Assembly (NCBI GenBank): GCA_947489135.1
Contig: CANLCU010000007.1
Span: 1 to 34,577, forward strand
Source: Micrococcales bacterium
GTDB lineage: Bacteria; Actinomycetota; Actinomycetes; Actinomycetales; Microbacteriaceae
Direction of reading: 5' to 3'
DNA length: 34,577 nt
Below, one piece after another: positions 1-7,655 of this stretch. Position 1 is the stretch's first letter. Each line of letters begins with the position of its first letter. The translations under genes and the position numbers were made by a program. The notes beneath the pieces are model-generated. The model did no database searches. It worked only from the letters and a program-made list of their open reading frames with translations, and was not told where the DNA came from.

Positions 1-637
1 GCTCTAAACCAAGAGCAACTAGATGTTCATTAGTTTTACTAAATGGTCTCGACCCAAAGAATCCCCGGTAAGCAGATAGAGGAGATGGGTGTGCTGACTC
101 GATCAACTTAGCGTTCAGGGCGGTTTGAGCCACTTCCCTGCCAAGTGCAATCGCTGGTGAACCCCAGAGGATAAACACCAGCTTGTTTCGCTGAGCAAGT
201 TGGATGAGAGCTTCTCGTGTGAACTCCTCCCAACCAAGTTTGGAGTGAGCTCCTGCTTTACCAATCTGGGTAGTTAGAGTCCTGTTCAGAAGTAGCACGC
301 CCTGGCCACTCCATCTAGAAAGATCGGCTTGAGTCTTAGCCTCTACACCTAAATCATCACTAAGTTCTTTGACAATGTTGACTAAGCTCCTAGGCATCTT
401 GTTTTCGGGATTCATTGCAAAAGCTAAGCCAATTGCATCGCCTTCAGTTGGGTAGGGATCTTGACCCAAGATGACCACCTTTATATTGGCTGGATCCATA
501 TCGAAGGCTCGCATCACTTGATTGAGATCAGGAGTTACTTGAGCCTCTGCCAACACTTTCTGTTCTATCGCTTCAAGCAATGGCCTTTGCTGGACTAGCC
601 AAGTCTGCCAAGTAGGATGCATAGCTTCAAAGAACAT
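1..637 (-). CDS. ung: Uracil-DNA glycosylase, family 1 (3' end cut off by window)
   Basis: Removes uracil from DNA to start base excision repair. I translated the minus strand from an ATG at 637; the frame stays open to base 1, giving 212 codons. The water-activating motif GQDPYP with its catalytic Asp lies at about residues 58-63, followed by a GLAFA segment. The C-terminal DNA-intercalation motif HPSPLSAYRGFFGSRPF is present near the window edge. Family members are about 220-230 residues, so probably only a few C-terminal residues are missing. A second in-frame ATG at 622 gives a start beginning MHPTW; neither start has a strong ribosome binding site. The start lies 21 bases from the stop of the toxin gene on the same strand, so ung may be read with the toxin-antitoxin genes upstream of it. 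Confidence 0.95.
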   Translation of the reverse strand, partial: MFFEAMHPTWQTWLVQQRPLLEAIEQKVLAEAQVTPDLNQVMRAFDMDPANIKVVILGQDPYPTEGDAIGLAFAMNPENKMPRSLVNIVKELSDDLGVEAKTQADLSRWSGQGVLLLNRTLTTQIGKAGAHSKLGWEEFTREALIQLAQRNKLVFILWGSPAIALGREVAQTALNAKLIESAHPSPLSAYRGFFGSRPFSKTNEHLVALGLE

Positions 638-657
638 GAATATAGGTCAATCCCGGT

Positions 658-1050
658 CTAGTTCTCTGCGTCGAGGATGAAGTCAAGATCCAGAGCCAAA
701 AGAGCTCTGTCAACTGTCACAAGTTTGGCTCCAGAAGCGGAAGCTTGAGCGAGTATCAGACGATCGAAAGGGTCATGTTTAGCAAGTGAGCCAAAACGCA
801 AGATCTCATTCGCCGCATTAGAGGTGAATTCCGAAACATGAATGTTGGCACTCTCGAATTGTTGAGATAAATCGTTAGGTATCTTGATTCCACCTAACAT
901 CGATTTCATGTTGAGCTCAGCAATGGAGATACTCGAGACTGACACGTCTTTAGCTGTTTGAATCAACTTTTTAGTCTTGGGCCCAAGCCTGCCTGGTGAG
1001 CCTGCTACCCAAACTGCTACATGGGTGTCAAGAAGGACTATGGATGGCAA
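658..1050 (-). CDS. PIN-domain toxin, VapC-like
   Basis: Probable toxin ribonuclease of a type II toxin-antitoxin pair. The 130-residue protein is a single PIN domain with the expected acidic residues: Asp in LLDTHVAVW near residue 8, Glu in SIAELNMKS near 45, Asp in HDPFDRLILA near 93-96, and Asp in TVDRALL near 113. The LLDTHVAVW and HDPFDRLI motifs match the VapC subgroup often paired with Phd/YefM antitoxins. The start is a TTG two bases after the antitoxin stop; there is no ATG or GTG nearby in frame, and an AAGG sequence about 8 bases upstream could serve as ribosome binding site. The tight spacing implies translational coupling with the antitoxin. RNA target unknown. Confidence 0.88.
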   Translation of the reverse strand: MPSIVLLDTHVAVWVAGSPGRLGPKTKKLIQTAKDVSVSSISIAELNMKSMLGGIKIPNDLSQQFESANIHVSEFTSNAANEILRFGSLAKHDPFDRLILAQASASGAKLVTVDRALLALDLDFILDAEN

Positions 1051-1052
1051 GA

Positions 1053-1295
1053 CTACGCCTTGTCGAAAAGTGCATTGAACTTAGCATCTAAGGCGTCCCA
1101 TGCTGAGTCAGATAGATCGCTGATTTCACCTTTTGCAAACCCAAGCTTCCTAGAGGGAGTCTCTTCTTCATACTTGACTAACCTAAGGACTGGTTTACCA
1201 GCTCTGGCAATAGTGACTTCAGCTCCAGACTCTACTTCCTCAACAAGCTTGGAGAAGTGGGTCTTTGCTGCATGGATGTTCACAACTTTCTTCAT
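1053..1295 (-). CDS. Phd/YefM-family antitoxin
   Basis: An 80-residue antitoxin that should bind and neutralise the PIN toxin encoded immediately downstream and repress the shared operon. The N-terminal part (about residues 1-55) has the Phd/YefM signature: a VNIHAAKTHFSKLVEEVESGAEV segment followed by TIARAGKPVLRLV. The C-terminal part (residues 50-80), probably disordered until it binds the toxin, carries the toxin-binding function in this family. The ATG at 1295 is only a few bases after a -10-like element, so the mRNA may be nearly leaderless. A perfect 15-bp palindrome lies between the promoter elements and is a good autoregulatory operator candidate. Confidence 0.88.
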   Translation of the reverse strand: MKKVVNIHAAKTHFSKLVEEVESGAEVTIARAGKPVLRLVKYEEETPSRKLGFAKGEISDLSDSAWDALDAKFNALFDKA

Positions 1296-1301
1296 AGCCT
1301 A

Positions 1302-1331
1302 AGCATAAGTGGACTAACTTAGTCCAGTCAA
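1302..1331 (-). promoter_or_regulatory. Promoter of the toxin-antitoxin operon
   Basis: Read on the minus strand, TTGACT (1331-1326) is followed after 18 bases by TATGCT (1307-1302), and the antitoxin ATG begins 6 bases further on. Both hexamers are good matches to a housekeeping sigma-70-type promoter. The expected transcription start falls at or next to the start codon. Confidence 0.6.
1311..1325. promoter_or_regulatory. 15-bp palindrome, likely antitoxin operator
   Basis: GGACTAACTTAGTCC is a perfect inverted repeat with 7-bp arms and one central base. It directly abuts the -35 hexamer and fills nearly the whole spacer to the -10 hexamer, so a bound repressor would block RNA polymerase. 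Phd/YefM antitoxins are known to bind short palindromes in their own promoters; binding here is inferred. Confidence 0.65.
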
Positions 1332-1375
1332 GAGACACGAACTAATTGTGGAGAATTGGATCTACTTGAACACAT

Positions 1376-1381
1376 TTGACA
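1376..1381 (+). promoter_or_regulatory. Possible -35 element upstream of the M20 gene
   Basis: A perfect TTGACA lies 57 bases before the amidohydrolase ATG. No convincing -10 follows: 17-18 bases downstream the sequence is TTAGTGC. The promoter is therefore only suggested. The rest of the 1296-1438 gap holds the divergent toxin-antitoxin promoter and nothing else I recognise. Confidence 0.3.
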
Positions 1382-1438
1382 AACCTATGGTGCGCCGTTT
1401 AGTGCCAAGATAGAAGCACCTCAAGAAAGAAGACTTAC

Positions 1439-2647
1439 ATGGACCAGAACCAACTCAAGAGCCAAGCTAATGCCAAGCAAGAGAAGCTTGTCTCGATAAG
1501 ACGTGCTTTGCACCAGGTTCCTGAGTTCGGGCTAGATCTTCCTCAGACACTGGCTATTGTCTTGAAAGAGGTTGAAGGTCTTGGTGAGGTAACTCTAGGT
1601 AAAGGTATGACTGCTGCTGCAGTTGTTATTAGAGGTAGCCAACCTGGTCCAACTGTTCTACTGAGAGCAGACATGGATGCTCTAGCAGTTGAAGAAGACA
1701 CTGGTTTAGATTTTGCTTCTACTAACGGTTACATGCACGCCTGTGGTCACGACTTACATATGGCCATGGGTATTGGTGCAGCACAACTTATTGCTGAGAA
1801 CAAAGATCAACTAAAGGGAAATGTTGTCATGTTCTTCCAGCCAGGTGAAGAAGGCCATGATGGAGCAGGAGTCATGCTCTCTCAAGACATGCACCTAGCT
1901 TCTGGTGAAATGCCTATTGCTGCATTTGGTCTGCACGTATTCTCTATTCCTGAACCAGGAATCTTCCTATCTCGCAAGGGAACCTTAATGGCTTCTGCTG
2001 GTGATCTACTTGTCACCCTAAAGGGTAAGGGTGGACATGGTTCAATGCCATGGGCAGCTAAAGACCCAATCACCGGCATGATTGAGATTCTAAGTTCTCT
2101 CCAGTCATACATCGCTAAGAACTTTGATGCTCTAGACCCAATCGTTCTAAACGTAGGTTGGATCAAGGCTGGTAATGATCACACCACCAACATCGTTCCT
2201 GAGTCTGTGAGCTTTGGTGCAACAGTTAGATCTTTCTCTAAGAAGGGTTATGACGATACCCGCACCAAGATTCCAGCCTTCATCAAGAACATGGCTGCTG
2301 CCTTTGAGCTAGAAGCAGAGATTGAATTCACTCCAGCAACCAAAGTGCTAATCAATGACCACGGTGCCGTTGACCGTGTTGAGCGAGTGACCAAGGAACT
2401 CTTTGGCGAAGCTCGCTATGTCAACATGGAGCAACCAATCCCAGGTGGTGAGGACTATGCCAGCATCGTTGAAGTTATCCCTGGAGCATTCGTATTCCTA
2501 GGTGCTGCCTACCCTGGCACTACCCCACAAGACCGTGAAGCAAACCACAGCAATAAGGCTAAGTTTGATGATGGAGTGCTAGCCGATGGTGCCGCTCTCC
2601 TAGCAGCCCTAGCCTTTGACACTTTAGATGAGGCTGCATCTAAGTAA
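1439..2647 (+). CDS. M20-family (M20D) metallo-amidohydrolase
   Basis: A 402-residue zinc hydrolase of the hippurate hydrolase / N-acyl-L-amino-acid amidohydrolase group, expected to cleave an acyl group or amide from amino acids in the cytoplasm. Visible motifs: LRADMDAL (75-82), HACGHDLHMA (100-109) with metal-ligand Cys102 and His104, QPGEEG (134-139) with catalytic Glu137/138, GLHV with His166, and GGHGSMPW near 198-205 in the dimerisation domain. Most M20D proteins have His where Trp205 stands. The C-terminal PGGEDYA segment and an NHSNKAKFDDG segment complete the metal-binding fold. The ATG at 1439 follows a purine-rich AAGAAAGAAG. No signal peptide is visible. Substrate cannot be assigned; methionine genes follow but a gap of 119 bases separates them. 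Confidence 0.88.
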   Translation: MDQNQLKSQANAKQEKLVSIRRALHQVPEFGLDLPQTLAIVLKEVEGLGEVTLGKGMTAAAVVIRGSQPGPTVLLRADMDALAVEEDTGLDFASTNGYMHACGHDLHMAMGIGAAQLIAENKDQLKGNVVMFFQPGEEGHDGAGVMLSQDMHLASGEMPIAAFGLHVFSIPEPGIFLSRKGTLMASAGDLLVTLKGKGGHGSMPWAAKDPITGMIEILSSLQSYIAKNFDALDPIVLNVGWIKAGNDHTTNIVPESVSFGATVRSFSKKGYDDTRTKIPAFIKNMAAAFELEAEIEFTPATKVLINDHGAVDRVERVTKELFGEARYVNMEQPIPGGEDYASIVEVIPGAFVFLGAAYPGTTPQDREANHSNKAKFDDGVLADGAALLAALAFDTLDEAASK

Positions 2648-2672
2648 TCCCCCCTCTGGTCAATGACGTCCA

Positions 2673-2714
2673 GGTAAACAAAAGTTACCAAAAGTTTCAG
2701 GCCTAGCTTGGCCT
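2673..2714. promoter_or_regulatory. Two small inverted repeats upstream of metY
   Basis: The 119-base gap before metY contains GGTAA...TTACC (2673-2677 / 2685-2689) and AGGCC...GGCCT (2699-2703 / 2710-2714). Either could be an operator or, for the second, a weak terminator of the amidohydrolase gene. No riboswitch architecture was recognised and no clear promoter could be assigned. Confidence 0.25.
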
Positions 2715-2766
2715 AATTCTTGTTTGTACTTACCCTTGAGACACACACCATAGAGAGAGATAAACC

Positions 2767-4065
2767 ATGAGCAACCAACCTTCTGAATGGGGCTTTGAAA
2801 CAGCACAGATCCACGCTGGAGCAGCCCCAGATGCAACCACCAATGCAGTTGTTACACCTATCTATAACACCACTGCCTACGTCTTCAACTCATCAGAGCA
2901 TGCAGCCAATCTGTTTGGTCTAGCTGAGTTCGGTAACATCTACACCCGCATCATGAACCCAACTCAGGATGTTGCAGAGAAGAGAATTGCAGCTCTTGAA
3001 GGTGGAACAGCGGCTCTACTACTATCTTCTGGTCAAGCAGCAGAAACCTTTGCGATTCTAAACATCGCTCAGGCTGGCGACCACATTGTTTCCTCATCAT
3101 CTATTTATGGTGGAACATACAACCTCTTCAAGTACACCTTGCCCAAGCTAGGTATCGAAACTACTTTCGTTGAAGATCAGGATGATGCAGCTGCTTGGGC
3201 CGCTGCAGTTAGACCAAACACCAAGGCATTCTTTGCTGAGACTATTGGTAACCCTCAGGTAAGCATCCTAGACATCCAGAAGGTTTCTGAAGTAGCACAC
3301 AATGCTGGCGTTCCACTTATCGTGGACAACACTGTAGCTACCCCTTACCTAATCAAGCCACTTGAGCACGGAGCAGACATTGTTATTCACTCTGCTACCA
3401 AGTTCCTTGGTGGTCATGGAACAGTAGTTGCTGGTGCAATTGTTGACGGTGGAAAGTTTGCTTGGTCTAAGTCAGACAAGTTCCCAGGACTAACTACTCC
3501 TGACGAGTCCTACCACGGTGTTAACTACACGGCAGCTCTAGGTGATGGCATTGCTTACATCATCAAGGCACGTGTTCAGCTTCTTCGTGACCTAGGTGCA
3601 GCTATTGCTCCAACAAGTGCATGGCAGTTGCTTCAGGGAATTGAAACTCTAAGCCTTCGTATCGAAAGACACGTTGAGAACGCTAAGAAGGTTGCTATCT
3701 GGCTAGAAGCTCACCCACAGGTTGAGTCAGTTAACTATGCAGCTCTTCCTTCATCACCTTGGTTCGAAGCGGCTAAGAAGTATGCCCCTAAGGGTCCTGG
3801 TGCTATCGTCTCATTCGAAATCAAGGGTGGCCGCGAAAAGGGATCTAAGTTTGTTGATTCACTAGAACTCTTCTCGCACGTTGCCAACATTGGTGATGTG
3901 AGATCTCTAGTTATTCACCCAGCATCAACAACACACTCTCAGCTGACACCTGAACAGCAGATTACTGCTGGCGTAACCCCAGGTCTAATCAGATTGTCTG
4001 TTGGACTTGAGTCAATCGACGATCTGCTTGCAGATCTAGAAACTGGCTTTGCAGCAGCAAAGTAA
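2767..4065 (+). CDS. metY: O-acetylhomoserine sulfhydrylase (O-acetyl-L-homoserine aminocarboxypropyltransferase)
   Basis: Makes homocysteine from O-acetylhomoserine and sulfide, the direct-sulfhydrylation route to methionine. The 432-residue length and sequence fit the MetY branch of the Cys/Met-metabolism PLP enzymes. Visible features: YTRIMNPT (59-66) which contacts cofactor phosphate from the neighbouring subunit, LSSGQAA (87-92), Asp187 in IVDNTVATPY for the pyridine nitrogen, and Lys212 in HSATKFLGGHG as the Schiff-base lysine. The C-terminal end has the IHPASTTHSQL and GLIRLSVGLE segments typical of the family. The ATG follows a purine-rich GAGAGAGA. metX starts 20 bases after the stop, so the two are almost certainly one operon and carry successive steps in reverse order. 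Confidence 0.96.
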   Translation: MSNQPSEWGFETAQIHAGAAPDATTNAVVTPIYNTTAYVFNSSEHAANLFGLAEFGNIYTRIMNPTQDVAEKRIAALEGGTAALLLSSGQAAETFAILNIAQAGDHIVSSSSIYGGTYNLFKYTLPKLGIETTFVEDQDDAAAWAAAVRPNTKAFFAETIGNPQVSILDIQKVSEVAHNAGVPLIVDNTVATPYLIKPLEHGADIVIHSATKFLGGHGTVVAGAIVDGGKFAWSKSDKFPGLTTPDESYHGVNYTAALGDGIAYIIKARVQLLRDLGAAIAPTSAWQLLQGIETLSLRIERHVENAKKVAIWLEAHPQVESVNYAALPSSPWFEAAKKYAPKGPGAIVSFEIKGGREKGSKFVDSLELFSHVANIGDVRSLVIHPASTTHSQLTPEQQITAGVTPGLIRLSVGLESIDDLLADLETGFAAAK

Positions 4066-4085
4066 GGGAAATAGCCTCTAACTAA

Positions 4086-5291
4086 ATGGAATTTCAAACA
4101 CCTGAGGACACCGTCCCCTCCGAGCTCATTACCGAAGAGCTAACCCGACAACTAGTCGGGAAGCCTAAGGCAACTGGAGCTTGGAGGGACGGTGATCCTT
4201 CTGGTGATAGATCTTTCGCAAACCTAAATCCCCTCTCTCTAGAATCCGGTAAAGAACTACTTGGTGCCAAAATAGCTTTTGAATCCTGGGGTGAACTAAA
4301 TGCAGATTCCTCTAATGCAGTTTTAGTTCTCCATGCTCTAACCGGTGACTCTCACGCAGTTGGCAAAGCCAGTAAAGAACACCCAACCGAAGGTTGGTGG
4401 AGTGAACTTATTGGTCCAGGGCTTGCACTTGATACCAACAAATACTTTGTAGTTGCACCAAACATTCTTGGTGGTTGCCAAGGTTCAACTGGCCCTGCTT
4501 CTCTAGATAAGACTGGTCGTGAATACGGCTCTAGATTTCCCTACCTAACCATCAGAGATCAGGTTGCTGCTCAGGTAGCTCTTAGTGATGTTCTGAAGAT
4601 TAATTCTTGGCATGCAATCATCGGTGGCTCTATGGGTGGCATGCATGTACTTGAATGGGCTATTCAACACCCAAGCAGAGTGCAAAGAATCGCTGTTATC
4701 GCAGCTCCTGCCGTTACTTCAGCAGATCAGATTGCCTTGAACTCAGTTCAGGTAGAAGCCATCAAGACAGACCCTAACTTTGCTAAGGGTAATTACTATG
4801 ACGCTAAAGCAGGTCTAGGCCCTCATGCTGGTTTAGCTCTGGCTAGAAGAATGGCACTACTCAACTATCGCTCCCCGAGTGAACTAAATGAACGCTTTGA
4901 TAGAGCTTGGCAGAGTGAAATAAATCCTCTTGGCGAAGGGGGCCGCTTCGCGGTTATCTCTTACCTAGATTTCCATGGCAATAAATTCACTAGAAGATTT
5001 GATGCCAATTCATACATCACACTTTTGGAAGCTATGAACTCTCATGATGTTGGCAGAGGCAGAAAATCGGCTAAGGCTGCTCTTGGCAAGATCAAGGCAA
5101 AGACTATGGTTATCGGTATTGATAGCGATCGACTCTTTCCTATTGAGAATCAAAGATTTATTGCCGAGAACCTAAATGTTGATTTAGTTGGCGGCAAACT
5201 ACACACCATCAAGAGCTCTTTCGGTCACGACGGCTTCCTTATTGAATACAAGAAGGTCGGACCTCTTCTAGCTAAGCTACTTCGCTCTTAG
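4086..5291 (+). CDS. metX: Homoserine O-acetyltransferase
   Basis: Transfers acetyl from acetyl-CoA to homoserine, giving the substrate of the upstream sulfhydrylase. It is an alpha/beta-hydrolase fold protein of 401 residues. The HALTGDSH oxyanion segment is at 83-90, the nucleophile Ser182 sits in GGSMGGMHVLEW, Asp348 in IDSDRLFP and His381 in SSFGHDGFLIE complete the triad. AAGGGAAA precedes the ATG. The N-terminal 45 residues before the conserved part are variable, which is usual. The acyl donor (acetyl, not succinyl) is inferred from the MetX fold and the MetY partner. The 3' end overlaps the convergent glycosyltransferase gene by 20 bases. Confidence 0.95.
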   Translation: MEFQTPEDTVPSELITEELTRQLVGKPKATGAWRDGDPSGDRSFANLNPLSLESGKELLGAKIAFESWGELNADSSNAVLVLHALTGDSHAVGKASKEHPTEGWWSELIGPGLALDTNKYFVVAPNILGGCQGSTGPASLDKTGREYGSRFPYLTIRDQVAAQVALSDVLKINSWHAIIGGSMGGMHVLEWAIQHPSRVQRIAVIAAPAVTSADQIALNSVQVEAIKTDPNFAKGNYYDAKAGLGPHAGLALARRMALLNYRSPSELNERFDRAWQSEINPLGEGGRFAVISYLDFHGNKFTRRFDANSYITLLEAMNSHDVGRGRKSAKAALGKIKAKTMVIGIDSDRLFPIENQRFIAENLNVDLVGGKLHTIKSSFGHDGFLIEYKKVGPLLAKLLRS

Positions 5292-6507
5292 CCTTATTCC
5301 CCAACTTAGTTAGTTGGATGTTTGCATAAACCAAGATGGCAATAAGTCCTAGGTTCTTGAGGATTAGTAGTGTTACTCCAAGTGCTTGACCATCAAGTAG
5401 CGAACCATAGAACACTGGGAAGATAAGCCAAGTGATGGCTGATGTGAAGATGGTCAGCCAAACAACTAGCTTCCAGTTAGCTGTCTTAGCCAGAATTCCA
5501 AACAAGACAGCAGCAACAATCCAGAGTTGATACTGCGGTGATCCAACCTTGTTAAAAACAATCAAATCCATAGTTGCAGTTAAGAACATCCAAGCAAACA
5601 GAGTTTTTGTGTCAGCACCTTGTCTCTTAGCTCTAAACCCTAGGAAAACTGTGATGGCTAGTGCTCCGAATTGAACAAGAGTCATCAAGCTAGCAATCTC
5701 TGCTACCCCTGCACCTGATACTTGGAAAGTAACAATGGTGTTGTCGTAGTAAACATCAGCACCAGGGATTTGTAACAAGATCTGAACCAACCAGATTATG
5801 GCTACGGTTGCTTCAACCTGAATGCCACGGCCAGATTGCATGGTGATGAAACTAAACATGTTTTCATTGCCACCAAGAAGTAGCCCTATAAGAACTAGAA
5901 CACCGGTTCCTATCGCCATGTGAATTATGAATCTGACTCTTCTGTCTGAAACTACAAAACCTGTAAAGATTCCAGCCATCGGTGAAACCTTGATCCAGGT
6001 TGCAAAACTAAAGAACTGCATTGAAAGTGATTCTCTTTTCTTGAGAAAAGAGACAACTGCTAGAACACAGAGTGCAAGACTGAATACTTCTAACCTGCCA
6101 AGAGCTACAGGCCCGGTTAGGAAAATACAGAGAATAAGGAACCAAGCACCTTTAACTCGATCCATCTGCTTGCCCCAACCCAAGAGATAAGCAATCAAAA
6201 GCATGTTCACATTCACAACAACAATGAACCAACCGGTCATGTAGTCAAATGGCCATACCCATTCCACCAACATCACTGGAATGTTGGCTATGTATGGATA
6301 AACCCAAGGCAGATTGATGCCGAGTATCTTGCCGTCTGTGAAGCCTGCATTAGCCCAAGCTGAATATGTGTAGCGAACATCGCTGTATGGATCACCGCTT
6401 AGAGAACCTGCCCAGATAAGGATCATCTGAGCTACCAAAGCAACTGCCAGAACGAACCAGAACTTACTAAACAGCAGCTCAAGGCGTGGCAATAGATTTG
6501 CTTTCAA
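5272..6507 (-). CDS. GT-C-type membrane glycosyltransferase (GT87/DUF2029-like)
   Basis: A polytopic membrane protein with about 10-12 hydrophobic segments. Features suggest the polyprenol-phosphate-mannose-dependent GT-C class (PimE-like GT87): a first extracellular loop with acidic GDPYSDVRYTYSAW after the first membrane span, a KVSPM segment mid-protein, and KVGSPQYQLW late in the protein, resembling the SPQY motif of that family. It may add a sugar to a cell-envelope glycolipid or glycoprotein. The frame extends to a TTG at 6537, but the TTG at 6507 is preceded by AAGGAG with 7-base spacing and is the better start (411 residues, M-KANLLPRLELL). Family-level call only; substrate unknown. 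The 3' end overlaps metX. Confidence 0.7.
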   Translation of the reverse strand: MKANLLPRLELLFSKFWFVLAVALVAQMILIWAGSLSGDPYSDVRYTYSAWANAGFTDGKILGINLPWVYPYIANIPVMLVEWVWPFDYMTGWFIVVVNVNMLLIAYLLGWGKQMDRVKGAWFLILCIFLTGPVALGRLEVFSLALCVLAVVSFLKKRESLSMQFFSFATWIKVSPMAGIFTGFVVSDRRVRFIIHMAIGTGVLVLIGLLLGGNENMFSFITMQSGRGIQVEATVAIIWLVQILLQIPGADVYYDNTIVTFQVSGAGVAEIASLMTLVQFGALAITVFLGFRAKRQGADTKTLFAWMFLTATMDLIVFNKVGSPQYQLWIVAAVLFGILAKTANWKLVVWLTIFTSAITWLIFPVFYGSLLDGQALGVTLLILKNLGLIAILVYANIQLTKLGNKAKSEVA

Positions 6508-6514
6508 CTGAGTT

Positions 6515-6520
6515 CTCCTT
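6515..6520 (-). promoter_or_regulatory. Ribosome binding site deciding the glycosyltransferase start
   Basis: AAGGAG on the minus strand, 7 bases before the TTG at 6507. The longer alternative TTG at 6537 has no comparable sequence. Confidence 0.7.
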
Positions 6521-6578
6521 GATTGTCCCTTTTGCAAGTCTAGGCGCGAAGCTTTCTAGCCTTGACTAGGCTGGGGCT

Positions 6579-7655
6579 ATGACCAAGCTATTTGAACCAA
6601 TAACTATTCGAAGTAAAACCTCTAGAAACCGCATCTGGATTGCTCCAATGTGTCAGTACTCATGCGAGAACAAAGATGGCATGCCATCTTCATGGCATGT
6701 TGTACACCTAGGCTCTAGAGCTGTTGGTGGAGCAGGTCTAGTTATGTGTGAAGCAACAGCGGTTTGCCCTGAAGGACGCATTAGTCCTTGGGATGCGGGA
6801 ATTTGGAATGATGAGCAAGCTAGCGCTTGGCGTAAAGTTACCGACTTTATTAGAGAGCACGGCTCTCTAGCAGCAATTCAACTAGCTCACGCTGGAAGAA
6901 AAGCAAGCAACTACAGATCTTGGTCAGGTCAAGGAGCAGTTCCAATAGCAGATGGTGGTTGGGAACCTGTTTCATCAACCAGTGAAGCATTTCCTGAATC
7001 CAATACTCCTCATGAACTAACTACCGAAGAGGTTTACGCATCCATTCAAGATTGGGTTGATGCAGGCGTTAGATCAATCAAAGCTGGTTTTGACGTGATT
7101 GAAATCCATGCTGCTCACGGTTATCTAGTGCACCAATTCCTCTCTCCTATTACTAACCAAAGAACAGATGAGTTTGGTGGATCTATAGAAAAGCGTGCCA
7201 AGTACTTAGTTGACATAGTCAAAGGCATAAGAAACGCTGTTGGTCAAGATATTCCAATCAGCGTTAGATTCTCCGCTACCGATTACCGTGAAGATGGCTT
7301 CACAGTTGAGCAGTGTGCTGAAGTTGCAAAGCTTTGTGAAGATGCGGGTGCTGATGTATTTGATATCTCAAGTGGTGGTTTGACTCTTGGAGTGAAGATT
7401 CCATTTGGTCCTGGCTACCAAGTTCCTATGGCTAATGATATTGCTTTAGAAGTTGAAGCACCGGTAGCTGCTGTTGGTTTGATTACTGAATCTAAGCAAG
7501 CTGAAGAGATCTTGCAAACAACAGATGTTGAAATCATCATGATTGGAAGACTGTCTCTAAGAGATCCTTATTGGCCACTAAGAGCAGCTCATGAACTAGG
7601 TGTTGAGGTTAACTACTGGCCTAACCAATACGTCAGAGGAACTTATCCTGCTTAG
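6579..7655 (+). CDS. Old Yellow Enzyme family NADH:flavin oxidoreductase (YqjM-like)
   Basis: An FMN-dependent ene-reductase of 358 residues. The thermophilic-like/YqjM class is indicated by Cys25 and Tyr27 in APMCQYS, the paired His177 and His180 with Tyr182 in EIHAAHGYLVHQFLSP, TNQRTDEFGGS following it, and the C-terminal IIMIGRLSLRDPYWP phosphate-binding part. Arg residues in SVRFSATD and a QLAHAGRKAS segment also match. Such enzymes reduce activated C=C bonds; the natural substrate is usually unknown. The ATG has only a weak GGGG before it. It is divergent from the glycosyltransferase gene and convergent with the CNNM pair, with its stop overlapping the next gene by 4 bases, so it is probably transcribed alone. 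Confidence 0.92.
   Translation: MTKLFEPITIRSKTSRNRIWIAPMCQYSCENKDGMPSSWHVVHLGSRAVGGAGLVMCEATAVCPEGRISPWDAGIWNDEQASAWRKVTDFIREHGSLAAIQLAHAGRKASNYRSWSGQGAVPIADGGWEPVSSTSEAFPESNTPHELTTEEVYASIQDWVDAGVRSIKAGFDVIEIHAAHGYLVHQFLSPITNQRTDEFGGSIEKRAKYLVDIVKGIRNAVGQDIPISVRFSATDYREDGFTVEQCAEVAKLCEDAGADVFDISSGGLTLGVKIPFGPGYQVPMANDIALEVEAPVAAVGLITESKQAEEILQTTDVEIIMIGRLSLRDPYWPLRAAHELGVEVNYWPNQYVRGTYPA

Noticed and set aside
1021-1302. 93-codon plus-strand ORF opposite the antitoxin
   Set aside because: It lies antisense to the well-supported toxin-antitoxin genes and has no recognisable family features.
2648-2766. Possible S-adenosylmethionine riboswitch before metY
   Set aside because: Only short simple inverted repeats are visible; no multi-helix riboswitch architecture could be found in 119 bases.
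6558-6572. AGCCT...AGGCT inverted repeat before the OYE gene
   Set aside because: Five-base arms only, and no promoter element or family knowledge supports an operator.
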